A DNA stretch of 64,000 nucleotides. Source: Desulfatitalea tepidiphila (lineage in GTDB: Bacteria; Desulfobacterota; Desulfobacteria; Desulfobacterales; Desulfosarcinaceae). Numbering within the stretch: position 1 is the first letter of the stretch; each line of letters opens with the position of its first letter. The position numbers were made by a program, and so were the translations under genes. This document shows, piece after piece, positions 1-8,028 of the stretch. Below the pieces are notes generated by a model. That model worked only from the letters and a program-made list of their open reading frames with translations, searched no databases and had not been told where the DNA came from. Where the stretch lies: NCBI RefSeq assembly GCF_001293685.1, contig NZ_BCAG01000001.1, positions 558,001 to 622,000 on the forward strand. Direction: 5' to 3'.

Positions 1-250
1 CGATGCCACACGCCAAGCGGTCAGGTGCCGCTAGGAATGCACGGCGGGCGGCCCAGAAACTCGCTGCGCTCAAACAGTCTGGGCCGCTTGTCCGCCGTTT
101 GCATTCGAGCGGCACTAGGACCGCAGGCTCACGTGGCCCTGGCCATCTGCTCCACCCATGCCTGCTATGCCCGTCGCTATGCGATTTTTTTTATCAAACG
201 CCTTCTGTAATGCATATCACTTCGGAGTGAATCACATTCAGTTAGAACTG
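1..250 (-). repeat. Palindromic TIR element, copy A (5' end cut by window)
   Basis: One of five copies in this window of an element of about 300 bp. The centre is a long hairpin: the arms around 29-60 and 82-114 pair (TGCACGGCGGGCGGCCCAGA against TCTGGGCC-CCGCCG-TTTGCA), with a loop carrying CTCGCTGCGCTC. The right end, 228-250, is the terminal inverted repeat, which read inward on the minus strand is TTCTAACTGAAT followed by GTGATTCA. Same orientation as copy E and opposite to copies B, C and D. It lies upstream of sodC. Open reading frames inside it are by-products of the repeat. Confidence 0.85.
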
Positions 251-268
251 CTGACTGTCCCTCGCATC

Positions 269-296
269 TGGACAAACGCCTTTCAGTGCGTAGTCT
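269..296 (+). promoter_or_regulatory. Possible sigma-70 promoter of sodC
   Basis: TGGACA at 269-274 and TAGTCT at 291-296 are separated by 16 bp, just outside the end of repeat copy A and about 55 bp ahead of the sodC start. The -35 matches the consensus at five of six positions and the -10 is weak. This is a motif-only call. Confidence 0.3.
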
Positions 297-352
297 ATCG
301 CCATTGCCACACCCAAACGGCAACCATCTCATGAAGCAAGGAGGTTCGCCCC

Positions 353-883
353 ATGAAAAGACCCATCATCGCGGTCGCGATACTCGTGGCAGCCCTCTGG
401 GGCTGCACCAATGCCAGAGACCCCAATATGATTGACATCCATGCGTTGACGCCTGAGGGTGTCGGCGCGGTCATCGGCACCGTCAAGGTTTCTGAAACCG
501 CCTACGGCACATTGTTTACCCCGGATTTAAATGGATTGACGCCGGGACTGCACGGCTTTCACCTGCACAGCGAGGGGACCTGCGGTCCCGCTGAAAAGGA
601 CGGCCGGATGGTGCCCGGTCTGGCGGCCGGCGGCCACTATGATCCCGACGGCACCGGCAAGCATGCAGGGCCTTATGGCGACGGCCACCTGGGCGATCTG
701 CCGGCCCTCTACGTGGACGACAGCGGAAAGGCGACGCACCCGGTGCTGGCTCCGCGGATCAAACTGGCGGATCTGAGAGGGCGCGCCCTGGTCATTCATG
801 CCGGCGGCGACAATTACTCGGATCACCCCCAACCCATGGGGGGCGGCGGTGAAAGGGTGGCCTGTGGCGTCGTTCCGAAATAA
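353..883 (+). CDS. sodC: Superoxide dismutase [Cu-Zn], lipoprotein/periplasmic
   Basis: Dismutates superoxide to peroxide and oxygen outside the cytoplasm. The 176-residue product has a hydrophobic signal ending in a lipobox-like LWGC (Cys18), so it is probably a lipoprotein. The metal ligands are all visible: HLH at 70-72 and His149 for copper, bridging His95 (GGHYDP), and His104, His112 and Asp115 for zinc. Cys77 and Cys171 can form the structural disulfide. The start is set by AAGGAGG ending 7 bases before the ATG. It stands alone between a repeat and the octaheme cytochrome gene. Its presence in a probable anaerobe fits the cytochrome bd genes at 32605-38687 as part of an oxygen defence. 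Confidence 0.93.
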   Translation: MKRPIIAVAILVAALWGCTNARDPNMIDIHALTPEGVGAVIGTVKVSETAYGTLFTPDLNGLTPGLHGFHLHSEGTCGPAEKDGRMVPGLAAGGHYDPDGTGKHAGPYGDGHLGDLPALYVDDSGKATHPVLAPRIKLADLRGRALVIHAGGDNYSDHPQPMGGGGERVACGVVPK

Positions 884-894
884 TGCCTGTACTT

Positions 895-933
895 CCCGGG
901 TTTACTGAATCGAGTTCAGTTAGGATCCCTGCC
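895..933 (+). repeat. Solo terminal fragment of the palindromic TIR element
   Basis: This stretch closely matches the right-hand end of copy B (10392-10430): CCCGGGTTTA, TGAATCGAGTTCAGTTAGGA, then TCCCTGCC. No hairpin core is attached, so it is a decayed or recombined remnant holding one terminal inverted repeat. It lies 12 bp after the sodC stop codon. Confidence 0.7.
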
Positions 934-954
934 TTTCCGCAGTAACGCTTGAAA

Positions 955-998
955 TGTGTCGGGTTACAGGCTATGCAGGTCTAAACCCTTCCGACACA
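955..998 (+). promoter_or_regulatory. Leader hairpin upstream of octaheme cytochrome
   Basis: TGTGTCGG at 955-962 pairs perfectly with CCGACACA at 991-998. The stem can extend inward (GGTT with AACC) and outward through AACGC at 944-948 and GCGTT at 1007-1011. The ribosome binding site AGGAGG of the cytochrome gene follows at once. It could be an operator dyad or an mRNA structure controlling translation; no known riboswitch class is recognisable. Confidence 0.45.
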
Positions 999-1023
999 CA
1001 CCCACAGCGTTTCAGGAGGCCGC

Positions 1024-2526
1024 ATGCATCGTATCCTAATCCTCTGGGCAGTTGTCTTGGTATCGCTGATATCCATTGCCCCGGCCATGGGGGCGCAACC
1101 GCCGATCAGCCCTGATACCGAGGCGTGCATCGAGTGCCACCTGGTCTATCATCCCGGTATCATCGCCGATTGGCAGCGCAGCCGTCACGCCAACACCACG
1201 GTGCAGGAGGCCCTCACGGTCCAGGGATTGGCCAAAAAGGTGTCCAGCGGCCAGGTCCCTGAAGCCTTGCGCACCACGAGCGTCGGGTGTGCCGAGTGCC
1301 ATGGCATGCGGGGCGATGCTCACGCCGACACCTTCGAACACAACGGCTACGACATCCACGTCGTCGTCAGCCCGGACGACTGCGCCACCTGCCATGCCGA
1401 GGAGCGCAAGCAGTATAAAGACAACATCATGGCCATGGCCCACACCAACCTGGCGGACAACACCCTTTACAATGACCTGGAGCGGACGATCCTGGGTAAA
1501 ATGGCGGTCAAGGCCGGACGGCTGGCCATCGAACCGGCCGATGCGTCGACCCGCGCCGAAGCCTGCTACTACTGCCACGGCACCCGGCTGACCCTGGCCG
1601 GCACCGAGGTGCGCGACACCGACGTGGGCGAGCTCTCTTTCCCCATCATCACGGGCTGGCCCAACCAGGGCGTGGGCCGCATCAACCTGGACGGCAGCCG
1701 GGGCGCCTGCAGCAGTTGCCATACCCGCCATCAATTCTCCATCGAGACGGCCCGCAAACCCGACACCTGCAGCGAGTGCCACGCAGGGCCGGACGTGCCG
1801 GCCTATAAAGTGTACAAGGTCAGCAAGCACGGCAACCTGTATTCAAGCCATTCGAGCGGGTGGGATTTTAAACCGGTGCCCTGGACCGTTGGCAAGGATT
1901 TCAGTGCGCCGACCTGCGCGGCGTGCCACGTGAGCCTGGTGGTGGATGAAAACGGGGAGGTGGTCAGCGAACGCACCCACACGATGAACGATCGATTGGG
2001 ATGGCGCCTCTTCGGTTTGATTTATGCCCACCATCAGCCCAAATCGGCGGACACCGCCCCGATTCGGAACAAATCCGGGCTGCCGCTGCCCACCGACCTG
2101 GACGGCACGCCGGCCGACACATTCCTCATCGGCGCGGACGAAGTCGAGGCGCGCCGCGCGACCATGCAGCGCACTTGCCTGGCCTGTCACGGCACCACTT
2201 GGGTCAACGGCCACTTCGCCCGCCTGGACCACACCCTGGGCGTCACCAACAGCCAGGTGAGGACCGCCACCCAGCTGCTGGAGACCATCTGGCAGAAGGG
2301 ATATGCCCAAGGTCCGGCTAAAGGCGGCAGTCCGTTCGACGAGGCCATCGAGCGGCGCTGGTGCGACACTTGGCTCTTTTACGCCAATACCATCCGTTTC
2401 AACTCGGCCATGGCCGGAGGCGGCGATTACGGGGTGTTCGACGACGGGCGCTATCCGCTTTCCAGCGCCATCATGGAGATACACGACTGGCTGAAGCTGC
2501 GCGACATGGCTGAAAAAGCCAAATGA
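1024..2526 (+). CDS. Octaheme cytochrome c, hydroxylamine oxidoreductase-like
   Basis: Exported multiheme cytochrome of 500 residues with a signal peptide (residues 1-24, cleavage after AMGA). There are exactly eight CxxCH haem motifs, with first cysteines at residues 35, 89, 120, 181, 229, 249, 298 and 385. The C-terminal part (FYANTIRFNSAM, GVFDDGRYPL) resembles the HAO family. Homologues oxidise hydroxylamine or hydrazine in nitrifiers and anammox bacteria, but related enzymes in anaerobes work reductively on nitrogen oxyanions or have unknown substrates, so substrate and direction cannot be fixed here. A CAGGAGG site precedes the ATG. No partner quinol dehydrogenase is adjacent. It converges on the herA-like gene with an 18-bp gap. 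Confidence 0.85.
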   Translation: MHRILILWAVVLVSLISIAPAMGAQPPISPDTEACIECHLVYHPGIIADWQRSRHANTTVQEALTVQGLAKKVSSGQVPEALRTTSVGCAECHGMRGDAHADTFEHNGYDIHVVVSPDDCATCHAEERKQYKDNIMAMAHTNLADNTLYNDLERTILGKMAVKAGRLAIEPADASTRAEACYYCHGTRLTLAGTEVRDTDVGELSFPIITGWPNQGVGRINLDGSRGACSSCHTRHQFSIETARKPDTCSECHAGPDVPAYKVYKVSKHGNLYSSHSSGWDFKPVPWTVGKDFSAPTCAACHVSLVVDENGEVVSERTHTMNDRLGWRLFGLIYAHHQPKSADTAPIRNKSGLPLPTDLDGTPADTFLIGADEVEARRATMQRTCLACHGTTWVNGHFARLDHTLGVTNSQVRTATQLLETIWQKGYAQGPAKGGSPFDEAIERRWCDTWLFYANTIRFNSAMAGGGDYGVFDDGRYPLSSAIMEIHDWLKLRDMAEKAK

Positions 2527-2544
2527 TGCGTTGCCCGTAGCCGG

Positions 2545-4032
2545 TTATCGTCGTGATGCGCCGCCGAAAATCGCACCCAGCACGCCGCGGATGATCTGGC
2601 GACCGATCTGGCTGCCGATGGTGCGCGCCGCGCTTTTGGCCATGGCTTCACCGATGGACTGGCGGGGCCGGCCCGGCGTCTTGCGGACCGCCATCTCTTT
2701 TTCCCGGCGTCGCGCTTGGGCTTGTTCTTCGGCGGCCGCTCGGGCGGTTTCGGTGCGCACCTTCAGCATTTCGTAGGCCGATTCACGATCCACCGTCTGG
2801 TCATATTTCCCTTTCAACGGCGAGCGCCCGAACAGGGCGTTCCGCGATTCGGCGGGCAAGGGACCGATGTGCCCCTCGGGAGGCGAGATCAAGGTGCGTT
2901 CGACCGGGGTGGGGCGGCCGTTCTTGTCAAGGACCGACACCAGGGCTTCGCCGATGCCCAGCTCCGTCAGGCTCTGGGCCGTGTCGAAGGCCGGGTTGGG
3001 GCGGAAGCCGTCGGCCACGGCCTTGATGGTGCGCTGGTCCTTGGGCGTGAAAGCGCGCAGGGCGTGCTGAATCTTGAGCCCCAGCTGCCCGAGGATCGTC
3101 TCGGGCAGGTCGGTGGGATTCTGGGTGACGAAGTAAACGCCTATGCCCTTGGAGCGGATCAGCCGCACCACCTGTTCGATTTTTTCCAGCAGGGGCGCGG
3201 GCGCGTTGGCAAACAGCAGATGGGCCTCATCGAAGAAAAGCACCAGTTTGGGGACCGGCGGGTCGCCCACCTCGGGCAACTGCTCGAACAACTCGGCCAG
3301 CAGCCAGAGCAGGAATGCGCTGTAGACGCGCGGGGCCTGGTGAACCAGGCGTCCGGCATCGAAGAGGCTGATCACCCCCCGTCCCGAAAAATCGGTATGC
3401 ATCAGGTCCGGCAGCTGCAGGGCGGGTTCGCCGAAGAAATGCTCGCCCCCCTGTTCCTCGAGCACCAGCAGGCGCCGCTGGATGGCGCCTACGCTGGCCG
3501 AGGTGATATTTCCATATTCGGTTCGCAACTGGGCGCTGTTTTCCGCCATCCAGGTGAGCAGCGACCGCAGGTCCTTCAGGTCCAGCAGGAGCAGCCCCTG
3601 GTCGTCGGCCATGTCGAAGGCCGCATAGATGACACCGGTCTGGGTATCGTTGAGTTCGAGCAGGTGGCTCAACAGCAGTGGGCCCATTTCCGATGGGGTC
3701 GCCCGCACCGGGTGCCCGCTGCGGCCGTCGATATCCCAGAAGAGAGCCGGTGACAGTTGTTGGCGGTAGTCGGGCAGGGGGATGGCGGCCAGCCTCTCGT
3801 CGATTTTGGGATGGGGCCGGCCAGGAGCGGCCAGCCCCGACAGGTCGCCTTTGATATCGGCGGCCCACACGGGCACACCCATGCGGGAGAAGCCTTCGGC
3901 CAGCACCTGGAGGGTGACCGTCTTTCCGGTGCCGGTGGCGCCGGCAATCAGGCCGTGGCGGTTGCCCATGCGGCCGGGCAGTTCGATGAGCCGCCCCTGG
4001 GCGGCGCCGATGATCAAGGACGCTGGGTTCAT
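2545..4032 (-). CDS. HerA-like P-loop ATPase (DUF853 family)
   Basis: 495-residue cytoplasmic ATPase of the HerA/FtsK-like superfamily. The N-terminal half carries a Walker A motif GATGTGKT and the middle a Walker B LVLFFDEAH. Phrases such as VWAADIKGDLSGLA and LGLKIQHALRAFTPKDQR are typical of the DUF853 group, annotated as helicase HerA-like but without established function. The C-terminus is basic and glycine-rich. The start at 4032 is chosen because GGGAGGGAAGAG lies just upstream; a longer frame to 4089 adds 19 residues without a better site. It is divergent from the radical SAM unit and shows no operon partner. The family call is firm, the role is not. Confidence 0.85.
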   Translation of the reverse strand: MNPASLIIGAAQGRLIELPGRMGNRHGLIAGATGTGKTVTLQVLAEGFSRMGVPVWAADIKGDLSGLAAPGRPHPKIDERLAAIPLPDYRQQLSPALFWDIDGRSGHPVRATPSEMGPLLLSHLLELNDTQTGVIYAAFDMADDQGLLLLDLKDLRSLLTWMAENSAQLRTEYGNITSASVGAIQRRLLVLEEQGGEHFFGEPALQLPDLMHTDFSGRGVISLFDAGRLVHQAPRVYSAFLLWLLAELFEQLPEVGDPPVPKLVLFFDEAHLLFANAPAPLLEKIEQVVRLIRSKGIGVYFVTQNPTDLPETILGQLGLKIQHALRAFTPKDQRTIKAVADGFRPNPAFDTAQSLTELGIGEALVSVLDKNGRPTPVERTLISPPEGHIGPLPAESRNALFGRSPLKGKYDQTVDRESAYEMLKVRTETARAAAEEQAQARRREKEMAVRKTPGRPRQSIGEAMAKSAARTIGSQIGRQIIRGVLGAIFGGASRR

Positions 4033-4305
4033 GATGTCTCTTCCCTCCCGAGTCAAGATGGTATGATTGGCGCGCAGCGCTGGGACCAATATTCATCGCT
4101 TTGGCCGTCAAGGCAATTGAAAAATGACGGCGTGGTCCGACAATCGGGCTTTATAGGTGTCGTCAAAACATGCCCGGTTGTAACTGCCCACTCCAAGTTA
4201 AAAAAATCGAGTGGTTTCCAATCCGAGGCGTATTTGATAGATAGAACTGGATCGTAACAAAACCCGTAAAGGCGGGTGTACACGCCGTCACAATCAAAGG
4301 GGCCC

Positions 4306-5331
4306 ATGGGCTGGCAACTGTCACCACATATCGCCGATATTTTGAAAAAGGGTGCGGCCTTCGAGGGCATCCGACGCGACGAGGCGCTGGCTCTGCTGGC
4401 GCTTCCCCTGCACGGCAGAGAGACCTATGCGCTGATGCAGACGGCCGACCAGATGTCCCGCGAACGGTTCGCAAACAAGGGCGAAAACCACTTTCACATC
4501 GGTGTCAACGTAGCCCCCTGCCCGTTGAACTGCAGCTTCTGTTCACTGACCGTCAAGGCGGGCATCTTTACCCAATCCATGGAATTCAGCGAAGAGCAGT
4601 TGCTTTCATGGGCCAGGCAGGCCGGGGCGAGCGGCGCGGACGCCCTCAATCTGATGACCACCGGCAATTTCCCGTTCGAACGTCTTCTTGAGATCGGGCG
4701 GCTTCTGGGCCGCAGCGTGGCAACGCCGTTGGTGGCCAATACCCGCGATATCGACCATAAGGAGGGCGAAGCGCTCCTGGCGGCAGGTTTTGTGGGCGCC
4801 TACCATGCGGTGCGATTGGGGGAGGGGCGGGACACCCCGTTCAAACCCGAGCGCCGCATCCAGACCATCCGGGTTTTCAAAGAGGTCGGGCTGCAGTGGA
4901 TGAACTGCGTCGAACCGGTGGGGCCGGAGCACCGCCACGAGGAGATCGTGGATCTCATGCTGCTGGCCCGCACTCATGGCGCCACTTACAGCGGCATCAT
5001 GCGTCGGATCAATTTCCCGGGATCACCCATGTCGTCCCACGGCATGATCAGCGAGCTCGAGATGGCCCGAATGGTGGCCGTGTCCAGGCTGGTGATGGGC
5101 GATGGGCCCCGGGCCCACTGCACCCACGAACCCCACAGCGCCTCGCTGATCGCCGGCGCCAATCTGTTTTTCCCCGAGGTGGGGGCCAGCCCCAGGGACG
5201 GCCAGCCCGATACGGGCAAGGGGCGCGGCCAGGATTTCATGCGCTGTCACGCCTTGCAGCGCGAGATGGGCTGGAATCCCGATCTGCCTTCCAACTGTTT
5301 CGCGCCCGGCCGGCAGGCAGGTGTGAAATGA
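4306..5331 (+). CDS. Radical SAM enzyme, biotin synthase-like
   Basis: 341-residue member of the BioB/HydE/ThiH-like radical SAM group. The cluster motif CPLNCSFC (CxxxCxxC) follows an N-terminal helical region, and the downstream pattern (GADALNLMTTGNFP, MNCVEPVGPEH, FPGSPMSSHG) fits a TIM-barrel BioB-like fold. It is unlikely to be biotin synthase itself: no other bio gene is present and the neighbours form an importer. AAAGGGG six bases before the ATG at 4306 favours this start over a GTG at 4276. The stop overlaps the next gene by ATGA, so synthesis is probably coupled to the substrate-binding protein. The reaction and product are unknown. Confidence 0.8.
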   Translation: MGWQLSPHIADILKKGAAFEGIRRDEALALLALPLHGRETYALMQTADQMSRERFANKGENHFHIGVNVAPCPLNCSFCSLTVKAGIFTQSMEFSEEQLLSWARQAGASGADALNLMTTGNFPFERLLEIGRLLGRSVATPLVANTRDIDHKEGEALLAAGFVGAYHAVRLGEGRDTPFKPERRIQTIRVFKEVGLQWMNCVEPVGPEHRHEEIVDLMLLARTHGATYSGIMRRINFPGSPMSSHGMISELEMARMVAVSRLVMGDGPRAHCTHEPHSASLIAGANLFFPEVGASPRDGQPDTGKGRGQDFMRCHALQREMGWNPDLPSNCFAPGRQAGVK

Positions 5332-6263
5332 AGACCTGGCTTGCATTCCTCCTGGCCCTGCTTCTGGGAGCAGGGCCCGCAGCGGCCGATCCGCCTCTGA
5401 AGGTGGGCACCTGGAAGACGGCCCAGACCATCCAGCCTTTCTTCTACGAGCAGTTTTTAAGCGGTGAAGCCGCCGTGCAGGTGTTTCCCTTTACCAATCC
5501 GGCAGACCAGAAGACCGCCCTGCTGGCCGGCAGCCTGGACATGTGCGGCACCACGATTGCCCATGCCATTCACTCGGCGGCCCAGGGACAGCCGGTGGTG
5601 GTCGTGGCCGCCCTGTGCCATAAATGCTCGGCCCTGGTGGTGCGCAAAGCGAGCGCCATCGCGACCGCCGGCGAGCTGAAGGGCCGGAAAATCGGCTATG
5701 TCCCGGGCACCATGCACGAAATCCTCCTGCGCGAAGTCCTGACCCGCCACCGTCTGAACCCGGAACAGGACGTTCGCCTGATCCGAGTGGATTTTTTCGA
5801 CATGGGGTTGGCTTTGGCACGCGGGGGCATCGATGCTTTTCTATCCGGCGAACCGTTTCCCACACTGGCGGTCCACGAAGGGTATGGGCGCATTCTCGAT
5901 TATCCTTATTATGACGACACGGTCGGTACGATCAATGCCGGGATGCTCGTCACCCGCCAGATCCTGGAATCACACCCCGAACGGGTGCTGCAGCTGGTAC
6001 ATGCCCATGCCCGGGCCGCCGAGTTTCTCAATCGGCATCCGGACCAATGGCTGGCGCGGGCGGCCGCTTTCGGGACCGAGCCGGCGGTCCTGAAAGCGGC
6101 CGCTGCCAATATGGAGCTGGCCTGGGAGATGGACGAGGCCTTTGTCCAAAGGGCCAAAGCCTTGGGGGCCCGCATGCAGGCCCTGCGCATGATCGAGCGG
6201 CAGCCCGATTACGACCGCCTCTTCGATCTGCAGTTCGTCAAACGCGTCAAGGCCGAAAGGTGA
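5328..6263 (+). CDS. ABC importer substrate-binding protein (SsuA/THI5-like)
   Basis: 311-residue exported protein with a signal peptide (residues 1-21, ending GPAAADP) followed by an NMT1/THI5-like or SsuA-like periplasmic binding fold (LKGRKIGYVPGTMHEILLREVL, GGIDAFLSGEPFPTLAVHEGYG). This family binds sulfonates, nitrate, thiamine pyrimidine precursors or similar small molecules. An unusual CHKC sits in the region after the first lobe. The ATG overlaps the radical SAM stop codon by four bases. The context suggests import of the substrate, or a precursor, of the radical SAM enzyme, but the ligand cannot be read from sequence. Confidence 0.85.
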   Translation: MKTWLAFLLALLLGAGPAAADPPLKVGTWKTAQTIQPFFYEQFLSGEAAVQVFPFTNPADQKTALLAGSLDMCGTTIAHAIHSAAQGQPVVVVAALCHKCSALVVRKASAIATAGELKGRKIGYVPGTMHEILLREVLTRHRLNPEQDVRLIRVDFFDMGLALARGGIDAFLSGEPFPTLAVHEGYGRILDYPYYDDTVGTINAGMLVTRQILESHPERVLQLVHAHARAAEFLNRHPDQWLARAAAFGTEPAVLKAAAANMELAWEMDEAFVQRAKALGARMQALRMIERQPDYDRLFDLQFVKRVKAER

Positions 6264-6271
6264 GATCGGAC

Positions 6272-7054
6272 ATGCCGCGATTCGATCGCCTGTTGCCCTG
6301 GGTCCTGCCGTTCATGCTGATGCTGGCCTGGGTCCTGGCCGACGCGGCGCAGCTGGTGCCGGCCTACCTGCTGCCCGGACCGGCGAAGGTGCTCGAGGCC
6401 GGCGGTCACTATCTGTTTGGAAAGGCCGGCAGCGCGCCCTATGCGGGACGTTTCTGCAGCGACCTGCAGGCCAGCCTGTTGCGCGTCGGCTGCGGATTCG
6501 GTCTGGCCGTGCTGCTCGGCCTGCCCATGGGGCTGATGACCGGTCGGCTCCCGCTCTTTCAGAAGCTGGCCAGCGGCCTCATCAATGCCGTGCGTGCGGT
6601 GCCGGGGATCTGCTGGCTCCCGCTCGGCATGGTGTGGTTCGGCATCGGCCTGCACACCACGATTTTTCTGGTCGGTCTGGCCGCATTTTTCCCCATCTAT
6701 TTGAATTCGGCCGGCGGCGCCCGCCAGATCGATCCCATCCTGTACCAGTCCGGCGCCATGATGGGCGTCGGCCGTTTCCGGGGCGTTTTCGCCATCCTGC
6801 TGCCGGCCGCCATGCCGAGCATCGTCACCGGACTGCGTCTCGGCCTGGGAATCGCCTGGGCCTACCTGGTATTGGGCGAGTTGACCGGCGTGCCGGACGG
6901 GCTGGGGGCCATCATCATGGATGCGCGCATGCTCGGGCGCATCGACATGATCATCGTGGGCATCGTGATCATCGCGGCCATGGGGCGGCTGAGCGATGTG
7001 CTCTTGAAGGCCGGCATGAAACTCTGCTTCAAAAGTGCGCGGAGGCTGCCGTGA
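6272..7054 (+). CDS. ABC importer permease (SsuC/TauC-like)
   Basis: 260-residue integral membrane protein of the BinitP permease family: an N-terminal membrane segment (LLPWVLPFMLMLAWVLADA), then at least four more hydrophobic stretches. The conserved EAA-type loop is recognisable around GVGRFRGVFAILLPAAMPSIVTGLRLGLG. The ATG is 8 bp after the binding-protein stop; the longer frame upstream overlaps that gene and is not real. It forms the membrane channel with the ATPase encoded next. Confidence 0.87.
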   Translation: MPRFDRLLPWVLPFMLMLAWVLADAAQLVPAYLLPGPAKVLEAGGHYLFGKAGSAPYAGRFCSDLQASLLRVGCGFGLAVLLGLPMGLMTGRLPLFQKLASGLINAVRAVPGICWLPLGMVWFGIGLHTTIFLVGLAAFFPIYLNSAGGARQIDPILYQSGAMMGVGRFRGVFAILLPAAMPSIVTGLRLGLGIAWAYLVLGELTGVPDGLGAIIMDARMLGRIDMIIVGIVIIAAMGRLSDVLLKAGMKLCFKSARRLP

Positions 7055-7857
7055 CCCGAGGACTCAGACTCGTCGTCACACCGTCCGGAGCGTCGGCCGG
7101 GGCTGCCTTGCAGGCCGTTGACTTGAATTGCGTATTCAAAACCGGCGGCACCGCCGTCGAGGTGCTGCATAACGTGAATTTCGAGGTCAAGGAGGGGGAA
7201 CTGGTCTGCCTGCTGGGACCCAGCGGCTGTGGCAAGTCCACCCTGCTGAAGATCATCGCCGGCTTCCTGGCGCCCAGCAGTGGCAGGGTGCTGGTCCAGG
7301 GCCGGGCGGTGGTCAAACCGGGGGCCGACCGGGGTGTGGTCTTTCAGGAGGATGCGCTTTTCCCGTGGCTCACCGCGGCGGAAAACATCGCCTTCGGCTT
7401 GAAAGGCCGTCTGCCCGGTAAGGCGCTGGCCGCCGAAGTGACGCGCTACCTGGGGTTGGTGGGATTGAGCCCTTTTCGCGATTATTTGCCGCGGCAGCTC
7501 TCCGGCGGGATGAAGCAGCGCGTCGCCATGGCCAGGGTGCTGATTCTCAAGCCTCAGCTGCTCCTCATGGACGAGCCGTTCGGCGCCCTGGACGCCCAGA
7601 CGCGCGAAGAGATGCAAACGCTGCTGCTCTCCTTGTGGGCGGAGCTGGGTCATACGATCCTCTTCGTGACCCACGACATCAACGAGGCCGTTTTTCTGGC
7701 CGATCGGATTCTGGTGATGGAAAAGGGGCCGGGCCGAATATGCCGGGAGATGCGCGTTTCGCTGCCTCGTCCGCGCAGAAAGGAGGGCGAGGCGTTCCAC
7801 CGCTGGTACCGGCAGATACGATCGGAATTGAGGTCGGAGGATCAATTCTATAAATAG
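7051..7857 (+). CDS. ABC importer ATP-binding protein (SsuB/TauB-like)
   Basis: 268-residue ATPase that energises the importer. It has Walker A GPSGCGKST, a Q-loop, signature LSGGMKQR, Walker B LLLMDEPF and the switch histidine in THDINEA. Its GTG start at 7051 overlaps the permease stop (GTGA), with GGAGG ten bases upstream, so all four genes from 4306 to 7857 form one translationally coupled unit. The C-terminal RICREMRVSLPRPR tail is typical of the nitrate/sulfonate/taurine ATPase subfamily. Confidence 0.9.
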   Translation: MTRGLRLVVTPSGASAGAALQAVDLNCVFKTGGTAVEVLHNVNFEVKEGELVCLLGPSGCGKSTLLKIIAGFLAPSSGRVLVQGRAVVKPGADRGVVFQEDALFPWLTAAENIAFGLKGRLPGKALAAEVTRYLGLVGLSPFRDYLPRQLSGGMKQRVAMARVLILKPQLLLMDEPFGALDAQTREEMQTLLLSLWAELGHTILFVTHDINEAVFLADRILVMEKGPGRICREMRVSLPRPRRKEGEAFHRWYRQIRSELRSEDQFYK

Positions 7858-7893
7858 AGACGATCGTAAGTGAAGACGGGTGAATGGTAAAAA

Positions 7894-7935
7894 GGGTAGG
7901 AAAGTATGAAAGTGAGAAAGCATGAAAGTTGAGGT
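7894..7935 (+). repeat. Short AAAGTATGAAAGT low-complexity repeat
   Basis: Degenerate tandem copies of a GAAAGTATGAAAGT-type unit. A near-identical run lies at 53600-53646, also between genes, and both end in ATGAAAGTTGA. Much more A-rich than the surroundings. Function unknown. Confidence 0.5.
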
Positions 7936-8028
7936 ATTCTTTGAATTCTATTGGGGCGCTGGAAGGAGATGCGCTTGATCGAACGGAAGCCCGGCACTAT
8001 TGAATTGCCCTATTGCACCGGAGGTTGA

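Noticed and set aside
2716-3753. Long plus-strand frame opposite the HerA-like gene
   Set aside because: High GC codon bias gives long antisense frames throughout this window; the minus-strand protein has intact Walker motifs.
4090-4305. Possible TPP, SAM or cobalamin riboswitch ahead of the radical SAM/ABC unit
   Set aside because: None of the conserved core sequences of those classes is present.
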